NCBI RefSeq assembly: GCF_031454155.1
Contig: NZ_JAVDQG010000004.1
Span: 248,001-312,000, forward strand
DNA length: 64,000 nucleotides
From: Desmospora profundinema
GTDB lineage: Bacteria > Bacillota > Bacilli > Thermoactinomycetales > DSM-45169
Direction: 5' to 3'
Shown: positions 40,729 to 50,949 of the stretch, one piece after another
Layout of the letters: each line of letters opens with the position of its first letter
Position numbering within the stretch: the stretch's first letter is position 1
Translations under genes and position numbers: made by a program
Notes under the pieces: model-generated
The model's input: the letters and a program-made list of their open reading frames with translations, nothing else
Told to the model about the DNA's origin: nothing
The model's database searches: none

Positions 40729-43700
40729 TTGGCCCGTCTGGAAGACCTTACACGCGGTGCGACGGTAAAAGGACTCACAGCCAACGGAACGGTACAAATT
40801 ATTGACACGGAATGGTACGGTCACGATGTGGTAAACGTCATCTTTAAGACTTCTACCGGAAAAGTGGACGGCGAACTGCTTTATCGTTATCGAGAGCCGG
40901 ATTTGGAAATTGTGAGCTCAGGTGGTCCCTGGAGCTTCACCGCCGACGGGGAATCTCTGCGTCTCGCTTCTGAAGCTCAACGAATTCGCCTGGCCCATCT
41001 TTTCGATCCCCACCTTGCTGTACATACCTCACTTATCGACCCTTTACCTCATCAGATCACAGCGGTATACGGGGAGATGCTGACCCGACAACCCCTACGA
41101 TTTCTGTTGGCGGATGACCCCGGGGCTGGGAAAACGATCATGGCCGGGCTTTTGATCAAAGAGCTGATGATCCGGGGGGATCTAAACCATTGTTTGGTTG
41201 TTTGTCCTGGCAATTTGACCGATCAGTGGCAGGATGAACTGTACCGCCGGTTTCAGCTTCCTTTTGAAATTTTGACTAATGACCGGCTGGAGGCGGCTCG
41301 AACGGGAAATGCCTTTACCGAGATACCGCTGGTAATCGCCCGTCTCGATAAACTGAGCCGCAATCCGGACCTACTATCCAAGCTGGAGCAGACTGACTGG
41401 GATCTTATCATTTGCGACGAGGCCCACAAGATGTCAGCTTCCTTTTTCGGAGGGGAACGGAAGGAAACGAAACGATACAAGTTAGGCAAGCTCCTTTCTC
41501 GGATCACCCGTCATTTTCTACTGATGAGTGCCACCCCGCATAACGGGAAAGAGGAGGATTTCCAGCTCTTTTTGGCGTTGCTGGACGGTGATCGGTTTGA
41601 GGGGCGCTTTCGCGACGGGGTTCATGTGTCCGACGTTTCCGACCTAATGCGGCGTATGGTCAAGGAACAGCTGGTGAAGTTTGACGGCACCCCCCTGTTT
41701 CCGGAACGACGTGCCTATACCGTCTCTTATAAGCTTTCCGACGATGAGGCAGAGTTGTACCATGCGGTGACAGAGTATGTCCGGGAAGAGTTTAACCGGG
41801 CGGACGCACTGGAGAATGATGGCCGGAAAGGGACCGTCGGCTTCGCACTGACAATCTTGCAACGGCGGTTGGCGTCATCCCCGGAAGCGATCTATCAGTC
41901 TCTCCGCCGTCGGCGGGAACGTCTAGAAAAGCGACTCCGGGAGGAAGAAATCCTGAAGCGGGGTGGAGAGGTCCACTTCCGAAAGATATCGAGATTCACG
42001 GAAGAGGATTGGGATGATCTCGAAGACGCCCCCAGTTCGGAAGTGGAGAAGCTGGAAGAAGAAGTGGTGGATCAAGCGTCGGCGGCGCGTACGCTACAGG
42101 AGTTGAAGGCGGAGATCGTCATCCTGAAAGACCTGGAGCGCTTGGCGCAAAAAGTCCGGCATAGCGACACCGATATAAAGTGGCAAAAACTTTCCGGTCT
42201 GCTTCAGGATGACGCCCGCATGTTCGATGCAGCGGGTCACCGCCGTAAGTTGGTCATCTTTACCGAACACCGGGACACCCTTCGATACCTGGCCGCTAAA
42301 ATTCGAACCCTCCTGGGACGCGAGGAAGCCGTGGTGACCATCCAAGGTGGGATGGGTCGGGAAGAACGTCGCAAAGCCCAGGAAGCTTTTACCCAGGATA
42401 AAAACGTTCAGATCATGATTGCCACAGATGCCGCCGGTGAAGGGATCAATTTGCAGCGGGCTCACTTGATGGTCAATTATGATCTCCCCTGGAATCCCAA
42501 TCGGCTGGAGCAACGGTTCGGCCGTATTCATCGGATTGGCCAGACAGAAGTTTGTCATCTGTGGAACCTCCTTGCCGACGAGACCCGGGAAGGGGAGGTC
42601 TACCTCCGGCTCCTGCAGAAGCTGGAGGCCGAACGGGAGGCTTTGGGAGGGAGTGTCTTTGATGTCCTGGGCAAAGCCATCGACGGGGTGGAACTGAGGG
42701 AACTATTGATTGAAGCGATCCGTTACGGAGACAGTCAGGATGTGAAAGCTCGTCTTAAGCAGGTAGTGGAAGAAAGGCTGGACCACAACCGTATCCGGAA
42801 ACTATTGGATGAAAAAGCCCTTACCCACAACACGATCAACCCCCTCCGGATTAAAGAGGAGATGGAGCGCGCAGAAGCACGACGCCTTCAGCCCCATTTT
42901 ATTTCCGCTTTCTTCATCGAGGCATTTCAAAAATTGGGTGGCTTCATCCGTCTGCGGGAAGCGGGTCGGTATGAGATTACCCGGGTTCCTCCTTCCATCC
43001 GCAACCGAGATCGGCAGATTGGGGTCGGGGAAGCGGTGATGAAACGCTATGAACGGATCTGTTTCGATAAATCGCTGATCCATCTTCCGGGAAAACCCCC
43101 TGCTGCCTTTGTCTGTCCGGGCCATCCCCTGTTGGATGCTACCATCGATCTTATTATGGAGAAATACCGGGATACGTTGAAACAGGGAGCCATCCTGGTG
43201 AATGAGAACGATTCAGGGGATGAGGTTCGCGCTCTCTGTTATCTGGAACACTCCATCCGGGACGGCTGCACCGATCCGTCGGGAGAGCGGCGGGTGGTTT
43301 CCCGACGGATGCAGTACATTGAGATTGACGACCAGGGTCAGGCCCATCACGCTGGAGATGCTCCCTACCTGGATTACCGCCCTTTGAAGAAAGAGGAAAA
43401 GGAGCTCATCCTTCCCCTGCTGGAGGGGGATTGGTTGACACGGGATCTAGAGAAACAGGCGATCCGTCATGCCAGCGCTCATCTGGTCCCCTGTCATTTG
43501 CAAGATATCATGGGGCCGAAGGAAAAGTTGGTTCGTAAGATCCGACAGGCGGTCCGGGATCGGCTGTTGAAGGAGATTAACTATTGGGATCAACGGGCCG
43601 CCGATCTGAAAGCCCAGGAAGAGGCGGGCAAAATTAATGCCAAAATTAATTCTGCCAAAGCCCGTGAACGGGCGGATGAATTGCAGGCTCGCCTGCAAAA

Positions 43701-44337
43701 ACGGATGAAAGAACTAGATCAAGAGATTCAGCTCTCCCCCTTGCCTCCCATCGTCGTCGGTGGAGCTCTCGTTATCCCCGGTGGCCTCATCCGTCAGCTG
43801 AAAGGAGAGCTACGGACTGAACCGGGACGTTTCGCCCGGGAGACGGAGCGGGTGGAGCAGATGGCGATGGAGACGGTGATGGAAGCAGAGCAGGCTCTCG
43901 GCTTTGTACCCCGGGATGTTAGCAAAGACAACTGTGGCTATGATATTGAATCGGTGGTGCCAGAGACGGGGCAGCTCCGGTTCATCGAAGTGAAAGGCCG
44001 GATTGAGGGCGCCGATACCGTCACCGTCACCAAGAATGAGATCATCAGAGGGCTGAACAAACCCGACGAGTTCATCCTGGCGCTGGTACAGGTTCCTTTG
44101 GAGGAATCATCTGAAACGGACCCATTGAAGGTGCGGGAGCGAGGCATTCCCTACGGATACGACGCTAAGATCTGCAATGCTCGCTATGTCCGTCGGCCCT
44201 TCCAACAACCCCCTGACTTTGCTGCCACTAGTGTGAACTATAATTGGAAGAAACTTTGGGAACAAGGAGTCGAACCGGATGCAACAGCAGAAGAAAAAAC
44301 TAATCGAAGTGGCATTGCCGCTGGAAGCGATCAATAA
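40729..44337 (+). CDS. SNF2-family helicase with DUF3883 (DrmD/HepA-like)
   Basis: The 1202-residue protein has a SNF2/SWI2 ATPase: Walker A DDPGAGKTIMAGLL (about residue 130), DEAH box ICDEAHKM, SAT box MSATPHN, and C-terminal helicase motifs IATDAAGEGINLQ and RFGRIHRIGQ. The last part has a DUF3883-like restriction-fold block (GYDIESVVPE, RFIEVKGRIEG, TVTKNEI). This architecture is that of HepA/DrmD-type helicases in DISARM and related defence modules. TTG start with GGGGGGAG. It overlaps the methylase gene by 59 bases. No DrmA, DrmB or DrmC are seen. Confidence 0.9.
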   Translation: MARLEDLTRGATVKGLTANGTVQIIDTEWYGHDVVNVIFKTSTGKVDGELLYRYREPDLEIVSSGGPWSFTADGESLRLASEAQRIRLAHLFDPHLAVHTSLIDPLPHQITAVYGEMLTRQPLRFLLADDPGAGKTIMAGLLIKELMIRGDLNHCLVVCPGNLTDQWQDELYRRFQLPFEILTNDRLEAARTGNAFTEIPLVIARLDKLSRNPDLLSKLEQTDWDLIICDEAHKMSASFFGGERKETKRYKLGKLLSRITRHFLLMSATPHNGKEEDFQLFLALLDGDRFEGRFRDGVHVSDVSDLMRRMVKEQLVKFDGTPLFPERRAYTVSYKLSDDEAELYHAVTEYVREEFNRADALENDGRKGTVGFALTILQRRLASSPEAIYQSLRRRRERLEKRLREEEILKRGGEVHFRKISRFTEEDWDDLEDAPSSEVEKLEEEVVDQASAARTLQELKAEIVILKDLERLAQKVRHSDTDIKWQKLSGLLQDDARMFDAAGHRRKLVIFTEHRDTLRYLAAKIRTLLGREEAVVTIQGGMGREERRKAQEAFTQDKNVQIMIATDAAGEGINLQRAHLMVNYDLPWNPNRLEQRFGRIHRIGQTEVCHLWNLLADETREGEVYLRLLQKLEAEREALGGSVFDVLGKAIDGVELRELLIEAIRYGDSQDVKARLKQVVEERLDHNRIRKLLDEKALTHNTINPLRIKEEMERAEARRLQPHFISAFFIEAFQKLGGFIRLREAGRYEITRVPPSIRNRDRQIGVGEAVMKRYERICFDKSLIHLPGKPPAAFVCPGHPLLDATIDLIMEKYRDTLKQGAILVNENDSGDEVRALCYLEHSIRDGCTDPSGERRVVSRRMQYIEIDDQGQAHHAGDAPYLDYRPLKKEEKELILPLLEGDWLTRDLEKQAIRHASAHLVPCHLQDIMGPKEKLVRKIRQAVRDRLLKEINYWDQRAADLKAQEEAGKINAKINSAKARERADELQARLQKRMKELDQEIQLSPLPPIVVGGALVIPGGLIRQLKGELRTEPGRFARETERVEQMAMETVMEAEQALGFVPRDVSKDNCGYDIESVVPETGQLRFIEVKGRIEGADTVTVTKNEIIRGLNKPDEFILALVQVPLEESSETDPLKVRERGIPYGYDAKICNARYVRRPFQQPPDFAATSVNYNWKKLWEQGVEPDATAEEKTNRSGIAAGSDQ

Positions 44338-47086
44338 AGAGTTGGCCCGGGAGAAATCGATCCGCCACGGCCACCCCTCCACCCTGCACCTGTGGTGGGC
44401 CCGCCGTCCTCTGGCTGCCTGCCGGGCGGTCCTTTTCGCCCAGCTGGTGGATGATCCCTCCAGCCATCCCGACCGCTTCCCCAAGGAAGAGGATCAGGAC
44501 CGAGAGCGGCTGCGCCTTTTCAACATAATTGAAAAACTGGTGAAATGGGAAAACATTAACGATGAGGAAGTCCTGGAAGAAGCACGGGAAGAAATCCGTA
44601 AAAGCACTGGCGGTAATCCACCGCCAGTGCTGGATCCTTTCGCCGGTGGCGGCTCCATCCCCCTGGAAGCTCAGCGGTTGGGATTAGAGGCCCATGCCAG
44701 CGACCTGAACCCGGTGGCGGTGCTGATTAACAAGGCGTTGATCGAGATTCCGCCCAAATTTGCTGGACAACTTCCCGTTCATCCCGGTCAAGAGACGGAG
44801 CGCGATCTGAGTGAATGGAAAGGAGCCTGGGGCCTCGCAGAAGGTGTTCGCTATTACGGAAAATGGATGCGGGACGAGGCGGAGAAACGAATCGGCCACC
44901 TCTACCCCAAAGTGAAACTGCCGGAGGAGCAGGGTGGCGGGGAAGCCACAGTGATCGCCTGGCTTTGGGCCCGTACCGTCGCCAGCCCCAACCCGGCCTG
45001 CAAGGGAGCTCATGTTCCTCTGGTCCGCTCTTTTTGGCTGTCGAAGAAGAAGGGGAAGGAAGCCTGGGTGGAACCATTGGTGGATCGGGAGAGGAATACC
45101 TACCGGTTTGAAGTACGGATGGGGAAAGGGAACCCCCGGGACGGGACCGTCAACCGGCGGGGTGGAACCTGCTTGCTCTCGGGGGTACCCATGCCTTTTA
45201 ATTATATTCGTACCGAAGGGAAGGCTGGACGAATGAAGTTCCGGCTGATGGCGATTGTGGCTGAAGGATCGAACGGAAGGGTGTATCTCCCACCGACAGA
45301 GGAGCATGAGGAGATCGCAAGAAGAGCGATTCCGGATTGGAAGCCAGAAGCTGACTTGCCGGTTAATCCCCGTGATTTTAAAACTCCTAATTACGGGATG
45401 AATACGTTTGCGGATCTGTTTACCCCCCGCCAGCTGGTCGCCTTGAATACCTTCAGCGATTTGGTGGGGGAGGCCCGGGAGCAGGTGCGGCGGGACGCCA
45501 CCGCCTTCGGCCTATCTGATGACGGCGTTTCCTTGAAGGACGGCGGTACCGGGGCGGCGGCTTATGCCGATGCGGTGGCTACGTATTTGGCATTTGCCGT
45601 GGATCGGGTTGCGGATAGAGGTTCAACAATTTGTAGCTGGGATACAGGATATGTTAAGGTTCGAAATACTTTTGGACGTCAAGCCATTCCCATGACATGG
45701 GATTTTGCGGAATCGAATCCCATGAGCAATTCTACCGGGAATTTTAATGGCGCGGTCCATTGGATTGTTGAAGTTGTTAGAGAGACTCCCTGTTGTACAA
45801 GAGGATCTGTAAAACAGGCCGATTCGACTGCCCCGATCAGAAGGATTGATCAACCAATCATCTCCACTGATCCACCCTATTATGACAATATCGGTTATGC
45901 GGACTTATCTGATTTCTTCTATGTGTGGCTCCGCCGCTCGTTGCAAGGGATTTACCCTGATTTGTTCAGTACGATGTTGGTTCCTAAATCGGAGGAACTG
46001 GTGGCCACGCCCTACCGTTTTGACGGAGACAAAAAGAAAGCGCAGTCCTTCTTTGAAAATGGGTTGCGTCAAGCCTTCACTAGGATGCGGGAGACGGCCC
46101 ATCCCGAATTCCCCTTGACTGTCTATTACGCCTTTAAACAGGCGGAAGCGGCGGCCGCATCGGGCAAGGAAGGGGAGCAAGCGGTTGCTTCCACAGGGTG
46201 GGAGACGATGCTGGAAGGTTTGATCCGATCAGGTTTCTCCATCACCGGAACGTGGCCGATGCGGACAGAATTAGGTAACCGGATGGTTGCGAGCGGTACC
46301 AACGCTCTCGCCTCCTCCATCGTCCTCGTCTGCCGTCCCCGTCCGGAGGACACCCGTCCCATCACACGGCGGGATTTCCTACGGGCCTTAAAGCGGGAGT
46401 TGCCCGATGCTCTGCGGGATTTGCAACAAGGGAACATCGCCCCCGTGGATATGGCCCAGGCGGCGATCGGCCCCGGAATGGCCGTCTTCTCCCGCTACGG
46501 CAAGGTGATTGAGTCCGACGGAACCGCGATGCGTGTGCGGACGGCGCTGGCTCTTATCAATCAGACCCTTGACGAGTTTCTCGCTGAGCAGGAGGGGGAG
46601 TTTGACTCTGACACCCGCTGGGCTCTCTCCTGGTTTGAGCAGCACGGGATGGAGAGAGGACCTTACGGGGAGGCGGAGACCCTGTCCACGGCTCGGAACA
46701 CTTCTGTGGAGGGTCTGGTGGAAGCCGGTATCCTGGAAGCAAAGAGCGGCAAAGTACGCCTGTTGAAACGGGAAGAGCTCCTGGAAGACTGGAATCCGAA
46801 TGAGGATGATCGGGTGACGGTGTGGGAGGCGGTTCAGTATCTGATCCGAGCCTTAGAGACGGACGGGGAGACAGGTGCGGCCACTCTTTTTCGTCAGCTG
46901 GGGGAAACCGGAGAAGCCGCCCGGGATTTAGCTTATCGCCTCTACACCCTCTGCGAGCGAAAAGGTTGGGCACAGGAAGCCCTTGCATACAACGGGCTGG
47001 TTACTTCCTGGCCCCATATCACCGACCTTGCCACTCGGGAAGAAATAGCTCCCCCGGGACAGGACAGTCTTAACTTTAACTCGTAA
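44279..47086 (+). CDS. DUF1156 adenine-specific DNA methylase (COG1743)
   Basis: The 935-residue protein has the DUF1156 N terminus (LIEVALPLEAINKELAREKS and HPSTLHLWWARRPLAACRA), the SAM motif DPFAGGGSIPLEAQRLG (about residue 120) and the catalytic TDPPYYDNIGYADLSDFFYVWLRR, an N4/N6-type DPPY motif. It is predicted to methylate adenines in DNA. AAGGAG lies nine bases before ATG, within the helicase gene. In other genomes DUF1156 methylases occur in BREX type 3 and in DUF499/SNF2 modules. A partner PglZ is absent here, so BREX is not supported. Confidence 0.9.
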   Translation: MQQQKKKLIEVALPLEAINKELAREKSIRHGHPSTLHLWWARRPLAACRAVLFAQLVDDPSSHPDRFPKEEDQDRERLRLFNIIEKLVKWENINDEEVLEEAREEIRKSTGGNPPPVLDPFAGGGSIPLEAQRLGLEAHASDLNPVAVLINKALIEIPPKFAGQLPVHPGQETERDLSEWKGAWGLAEGVRYYGKWMRDEAEKRIGHLYPKVKLPEEQGGGEATVIAWLWARTVASPNPACKGAHVPLVRSFWLSKKKGKEAWVEPLVDRERNTYRFEVRMGKGNPRDGTVNRRGGTCLLSGVPMPFNYIRTEGKAGRMKFRLMAIVAEGSNGRVYLPPTEEHEEIARRAIPDWKPEADLPVNPRDFKTPNYGMNTFADLFTPRQLVALNTFSDLVGEAREQVRRDATAFGLSDDGVSLKDGGTGAAAYADAVATYLAFAVDRVADRGSTICSWDTGYVKVRNTFGRQAIPMTWDFAESNPMSNSTGNFNGAVHWIVEVVRETPCCTRGSVKQADSTAPIRRIDQPIISTDPPYYDNIGYADLSDFFYVWLRRSLQGIYPDLFSTMLVPKSEELVATPYRFDGDKKKAQSFFENGLRQAFTRMRETAHPEFPLTVYYAFKQAEAAAASGKEGEQAVASTGWETMLEGLIRSGFSITGTWPMRTELGNRMVASGTNALASSIVLVCRPRPEDTRPITRRDFLRALKRELPDALRDLQQGNIAPVDMAQAAIGPGMAVFSRYGKVIESDGTAMRVRTALALINQTLDEFLAEQEGEFDSDTRWALSWFEQHGMERGPYGEAETLSTARNTSVEGLVEAGILEAKSGKVRLLKREELLEDWNPNEDDRVTVWEAVQYLIRALETDGETGAATLFRQLGETGEAARDLAYRLYTLCERKGWAQEALAYNGLVTSWPHITDLATREEIAPPGQDSLNFNS

Positions 47087-47123
47087 GAACGGTTGGATAG
47101 ATCAACAGAAATGGGGTGTCTAA

Positions 47124-50100
47124 ATGGCCGTAAGCAATTCAGAACGGATCGGAAAAGGCTTGGAACTGCTGAAACAGGGCCTGGCCCCCTTTATCGAACG
47201 GGAGATGAATGGCCGTTACGGACCCGCCTGGAAAGAGAAGACGGAGGAAATTCTGCGCCAGGCCATGAGCTGGCAGGGAAAGGACGGGGCCGAAGTGTTG
47301 ATGGATGTGCAGGCGATGTTCGTCCTGATCGGCAACTTATGGCACGATGTCTTCGGGAAGCCCCTGGGCCGATCAGAACGCACACTTGTTTTTGAGTTGC
47401 GGGATGTGCGGAACAACTGGGCCCACCAGCAATCCTTCTCCACCGATGATGCTTACCGGGCCCTGGACAGTATGGAACGGTTATTGACCGCCATTTCGGC
47501 GAAGGAAGCCAGGGAAGTCGGCGAGATGAAACAGGAGCTTCTCCGAAACAGCTTTGCCGAAAAAGCTCGGTGGGAAAAACGGAAAGCCTCTTCCACCCCG
47601 ATTCAAGGACAACCCTCTACCGGTCTTAAGCCCTGGCGAGAGATTGTCACCCCCCACCCGGATGTCTCCTCGGGGAGATATCAGCAGGCGGAGTTTGCCG
47701 CTGATCTGGCACAGGTGCACCGGGGAGAAGGTGCACCGGAATATAGTGATCCAAAGGAATTTTTCCGTCGGACCTTTCTTACGGAGGGACTTAGTAACCT
47801 GTTGAAGGATGCCCTGCTTCGAACCGCCGGAAAGGGTGGTGCACCGGCAGTGGAACTGCAGACCAACTTCGGTGGTGGGAAAACCCACTCCATGTTGGCA
47901 CTGTATCATCTCTTTGGAAAGACTCCGCCTCAAGAGCTGGCTGGTGTGGAAGAGTTAATGCAGGAAACCGGCGTGGATTGGGCCCGGGCTTACCGGGCGG
48001 TACTGGTCGGAACGGCTCTGTCTCCGGGTCAGACCGATAAAAAAGAAGACGGTACTGTGGTCCATACCCTGTGGGGAGAGATGGCCTGGCAACTGGGAGG
48101 GGTCGAAGGATATGCTATGGTGGCGGAATCTGACCAAAAAGGAATCAGTCCGGGTTCGGATGTCCTACAGGTGCTTTTCACTCAGTATTCCCCCAGCCTG
48201 ATCTTGATCGATGAATGGGTCCGCTATGTAGGACAGACCTATGAGAAAAGGGATCTACCCGCCGGTTCCTTCGATGCAAACATCACTTTTGCCCAGGCCT
48301 TGACGGAAGCGGCAAAACGTTCCCCTGGTGCACTAGTGGTGGCTAGTATTCCCTCATCGGATATCGAGATGGGCGGGGAAGGGGGGCGGGAAGCACTCGC
48401 TCGGTTGAAAAACACCTTCTCTCGCCTCCAGTCCGCCTGGAGTCCAGCTAGTACGGAAGAGGGCTTTGAGATTGTACGGCGTCGGTTGTTTGAACCGATC
48501 TCCGAACAACATAGATTTGCAGCCCGAGACGCAGTGATCAATGGATATGCCCAGCTGTACCGGGAGCAGACCCAGGAGTTTCCATCGGAATGTAAAGAAG
48601 GAGATTACCGCCGACGGATGGAGGCGGCCTACCCCATTCATCCGGAGCTTTTTGACCGCCTGTATGGTTCCTGGTCCAGTCTGGACAAGTTTCAGCGGAC
48701 CCGGGGAGTTCTGCGGTTGATGGCCGCGGTTATCCATACCCTCTGGGAGCGGAACGACAGCAGTCTTCTGATCATGCCCGGGATGATCCCGGTAGACGAG
48801 CCCTCCGTTCAGTCTGAACTGACCAAATATCTGGATGACCCCTGGAGACCGGTGATCGAACGGGATGTGGACGGTGTCGGTTCTCTGCCACTCTCCCTAG
48901 AGCGAGGGAACCCCAATCTCGCTCGTTACTCTGCTGCCCGTCGCGTGGCTCGTACCATCTATATGGGGTCAGCCCCCCATGAACGGGCCAACAACCGGGG
49001 GATTGAGGAGAAGACTATCAAATTGGGGTGTGTCCAGCCAGGAGAAAGCGCAGCCACATTCGGAGATGCGCTCCGCCGTCTGACCGATCAGGCGACTCAT
49101 CTGTATGTGGACGGAAAGCGCTACTGGTATTCCACTCAGCCTAGTGTAACTCGATTGGGTCAGGACCGGGCCGAGCAACAGGATGAGGAGACCGTCAAGG
49201 AGGAATTACTCCGACGGCTTCGCTCCCAGCAGCGGGACCGGGGAGAGTTTACTGCTGTCCATATCGCACCGGAATCGGGTGCCGACATTCCTGATGAGAC
49301 CACGGCCCGTTTGGTAATCCTGGGACCGAATTATCCCCATTCGGCAAGGAATGAAGAAAGTCCGGCGAGGATCGAGGCGAACAACATTCTTAACCAGAGA
49401 GGCAGCGGTCCGCGCCTCTATCGGAACATGCTGATGTTCCTCGCCCCGGATCGCACCCGATTGGAGGAACTAAACCAATCCATCCGCCAATACTTGGCCT
49501 GGGAGTCCATCATGGATGAGGAAGTAGAACTCAACCTAGATGCTTTTCAGCGGAAACAAGCGGATACTAAGCGAAAACAAGCGAATGATGCGGTTCAAAC
49601 CCGCTTACAGGAGACGTATATCTGGCTGCTAAATCCGACCCAGGATGACCAGGGGCCGGTGGAGTGGGAAGAAAGCCGCCTGAAAGGATCGGAGACGCTG
49701 GCAAAGCGGGCCAGCAAGAAACTTCTTGAGGAAGAGGGTCTTATCACCCAATTTGCCGCATTCCGCTTGCGAATGGCATTAAATAAATACTACTTTCTGG
49801 ATAGCAACCATGTGGGGTTAAAGAGACTGTGGGAAGACTTCGCTTCCTACCTTTACCTCCCCCGTCTTAGGGACCGACAGGTATTGATCGAAGCGGTGGA
49901 AGATGGTATCCGTCAGATCAGCATCGAGGATACATTTGCTTATGCGGAAGGTTGGGACGAAAAACGAGGGCGTTATCTTAACCTGCAAACCGTAAACACC
50001 GAACCCCGTGTAATGATGAACGGAGACTCCGTGATCGTAGCACCCGAAGCTGCATTGAAGCAGGAGAAGGAAGACGAGGAAAAGCGGCGGATAGTTACGG

Positions 50101-50492
50101 TCCGTGGAGAAAACGGTAATCAAAGAGAAAATGGGGGAGGAGAAATCGATGGAAGCGCCGCCAGGGGAAATGGATCCCCGGTTACTCCCAGGGAAACCGG
50201 CAATGATGATATAACCGGAAAACCTTCACCTGATCTCCTGCCGCAGCCTGAGAAAAAACTGCGTCGTTTCTTCGGAACTGTCCAACTGGATCCGGTCCGT
50301 TTTATAAGCAACGCCAATGACATCGCGAACGAAATCATTCAGCACCTGCAGAAACTAGATGGAGCCGAGGTGGAGATTCGCGTTGATATTGAAGCATATC
50401 TTCCCGACGGTGCTAAAGAAGATGTGGTTCGGACAGTCACGGAGAACAGTCGGACGTTAAAGTTTAAGAGCTTTGGATTTGAAGAGGAATAA
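47124..50492 (+). CDS. DUF499 AAA+ ATPase with N-terminal HEPN domain (COG1483)
   Basis: The 1122-residue protein begins with a Swt1-like HEPN domain (about residues 1-125) that contains RDVRNNWAHQQ, an R-x4-H motif of HEPN ribonucleases. The DUF499 ATPase follows with Walker A NFGGGKTHSMLALYHLFG (about 255) and Walker B LILIDEWVRYV. A C-terminal region with LRRFFGTVQLDPVRF and NEIIQHLQKLDGAEVE is typical of COG1483 proteins. It follows the methylase gene by 37 bases. The three genes form one operon closed by a terminator. Confidence 0.9.
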   Translation: MAVSNSERIGKGLELLKQGLAPFIEREMNGRYGPAWKEKTEEILRQAMSWQGKDGAEVLMDVQAMFVLIGNLWHDVFGKPLGRSERTLVFELRDVRNNWAHQQSFSTDDAYRALDSMERLLTAISAKEAREVGEMKQELLRNSFAEKARWEKRKASSTPIQGQPSTGLKPWREIVTPHPDVSSGRYQQAEFAADLAQVHRGEGAPEYSDPKEFFRRTFLTEGLSNLLKDALLRTAGKGGAPAVELQTNFGGGKTHSMLALYHLFGKTPPQELAGVEELMQETGVDWARAYRAVLVGTALSPGQTDKKEDGTVVHTLWGEMAWQLGGVEGYAMVAESDQKGISPGSDVLQVLFTQYSPSLILIDEWVRYVGQTYEKRDLPAGSFDANITFAQALTEAAKRSPGALVVASIPSSDIEMGGEGGREALARLKNTFSRLQSAWSPASTEEGFEIVRRRLFEPISEQHRFAARDAVINGYAQLYREQTQEFPSECKEGDYRRRMEAAYPIHPELFDRLYGSWSSLDKFQRTRGVLRLMAAVIHTLWERNDSSLLIMPGMIPVDEPSVQSELTKYLDDPWRPVIERDVDGVGSLPLSLERGNPNLARYSAARRVARTIYMGSAPHERANNRGIEEKTIKLGCVQPGESAATFGDALRRLTDQATHLYVDGKRYWYSTQPSVTRLGQDRAEQQDEETVKEELLRRLRSQQRDRGEFTAVHIAPESGADIPDETTARLVILGPNYPHSARNEESPARIEANNILNQRGSGPRLYRNMLMFLAPDRTRLEELNQSIRQYLAWESIMDEEVELNLDAFQRKQADTKRKQANDAVQTRLQETYIWLLNPTQDDQGPVEWEESRLKGSETLAKRASKKLLEEEGLITQFAAFRLRMALNKYYFLDSNHVGLKRLWEDFASYLYLPRLRDRQVLIEAVEDGIRQISIEDTFAYAEGWDEKRGRYLNLQTVNTEPRVMMNGDSVIVAPEAALKQEKEDEEKRRIVTVRGENGNQRENGGGEIDGSAARGNGSPVTPRETGNDDITGKPSPDLLPQPEKKLRRFFGTVQLDPVRFISNANDIANEIIQHLQKLDGAEVEIRVDIEAYLPDGAKEDVVRTVTENSRTLKFKSFGFEEE

Positions 50493-50582
50493 GGAATATT
50501 GAACCTTGCACTCCCTGGCATTGTCCTGAAATTATACTGGATTGAAGAAGATCGAAGTAGAGCAGATGTTTCATGAATACTC

Positions 50583-50642
50583 GCTCCTTTGTGTAATAGG
50601 TTTGGTTGTCTATTCAAATCTGTTTCACAAAGGAGCTTTTTT
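50583..50642 (+). terminator. Terminator of the SNF2-DUF1156-DUF499 operon
   Basis: GCTCCTTTGTG pairs with CACAAAGGAGC and is followed by six T. The region 50643-50949 is AT-rich and probably holds the promoter of the next gene, but I cannot place it. Confidence 0.85.
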
Positions 50643-50949
50643 CTTGCTTTATAATAGTAAATAAGCACCATAGTGGAAACTCCAGTGACATTTTATCACA
50701 ATGATCTGTGTGGAAGCGCACATTTTACCTTTTTTCGGGTAATCAGCCAAAGACCCGGATATGTATATGACTTATTAAGAAAAAGTCATTAAATACTCAA
50801 AGGAACATTTAAAAATTCGTTTTGCGCAAGTATACTGGAGTATATAAAGGAGTTTTGAAATAGTATAGTATTCATGATTGAATTGAAATTCTTTTGCTAG
50901 GGTCCGGTCGGAATTGGTTTTAGACATTGCCCAAATAGGAGGAGAGAGA

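Noticed and set aside
40729-50492. BREX or DISARM as the name of the defence operon
   Set aside because: No pglZ, brxC-type or drmA/drmB/drmC genes are seen in the window; only shared protein families occur.
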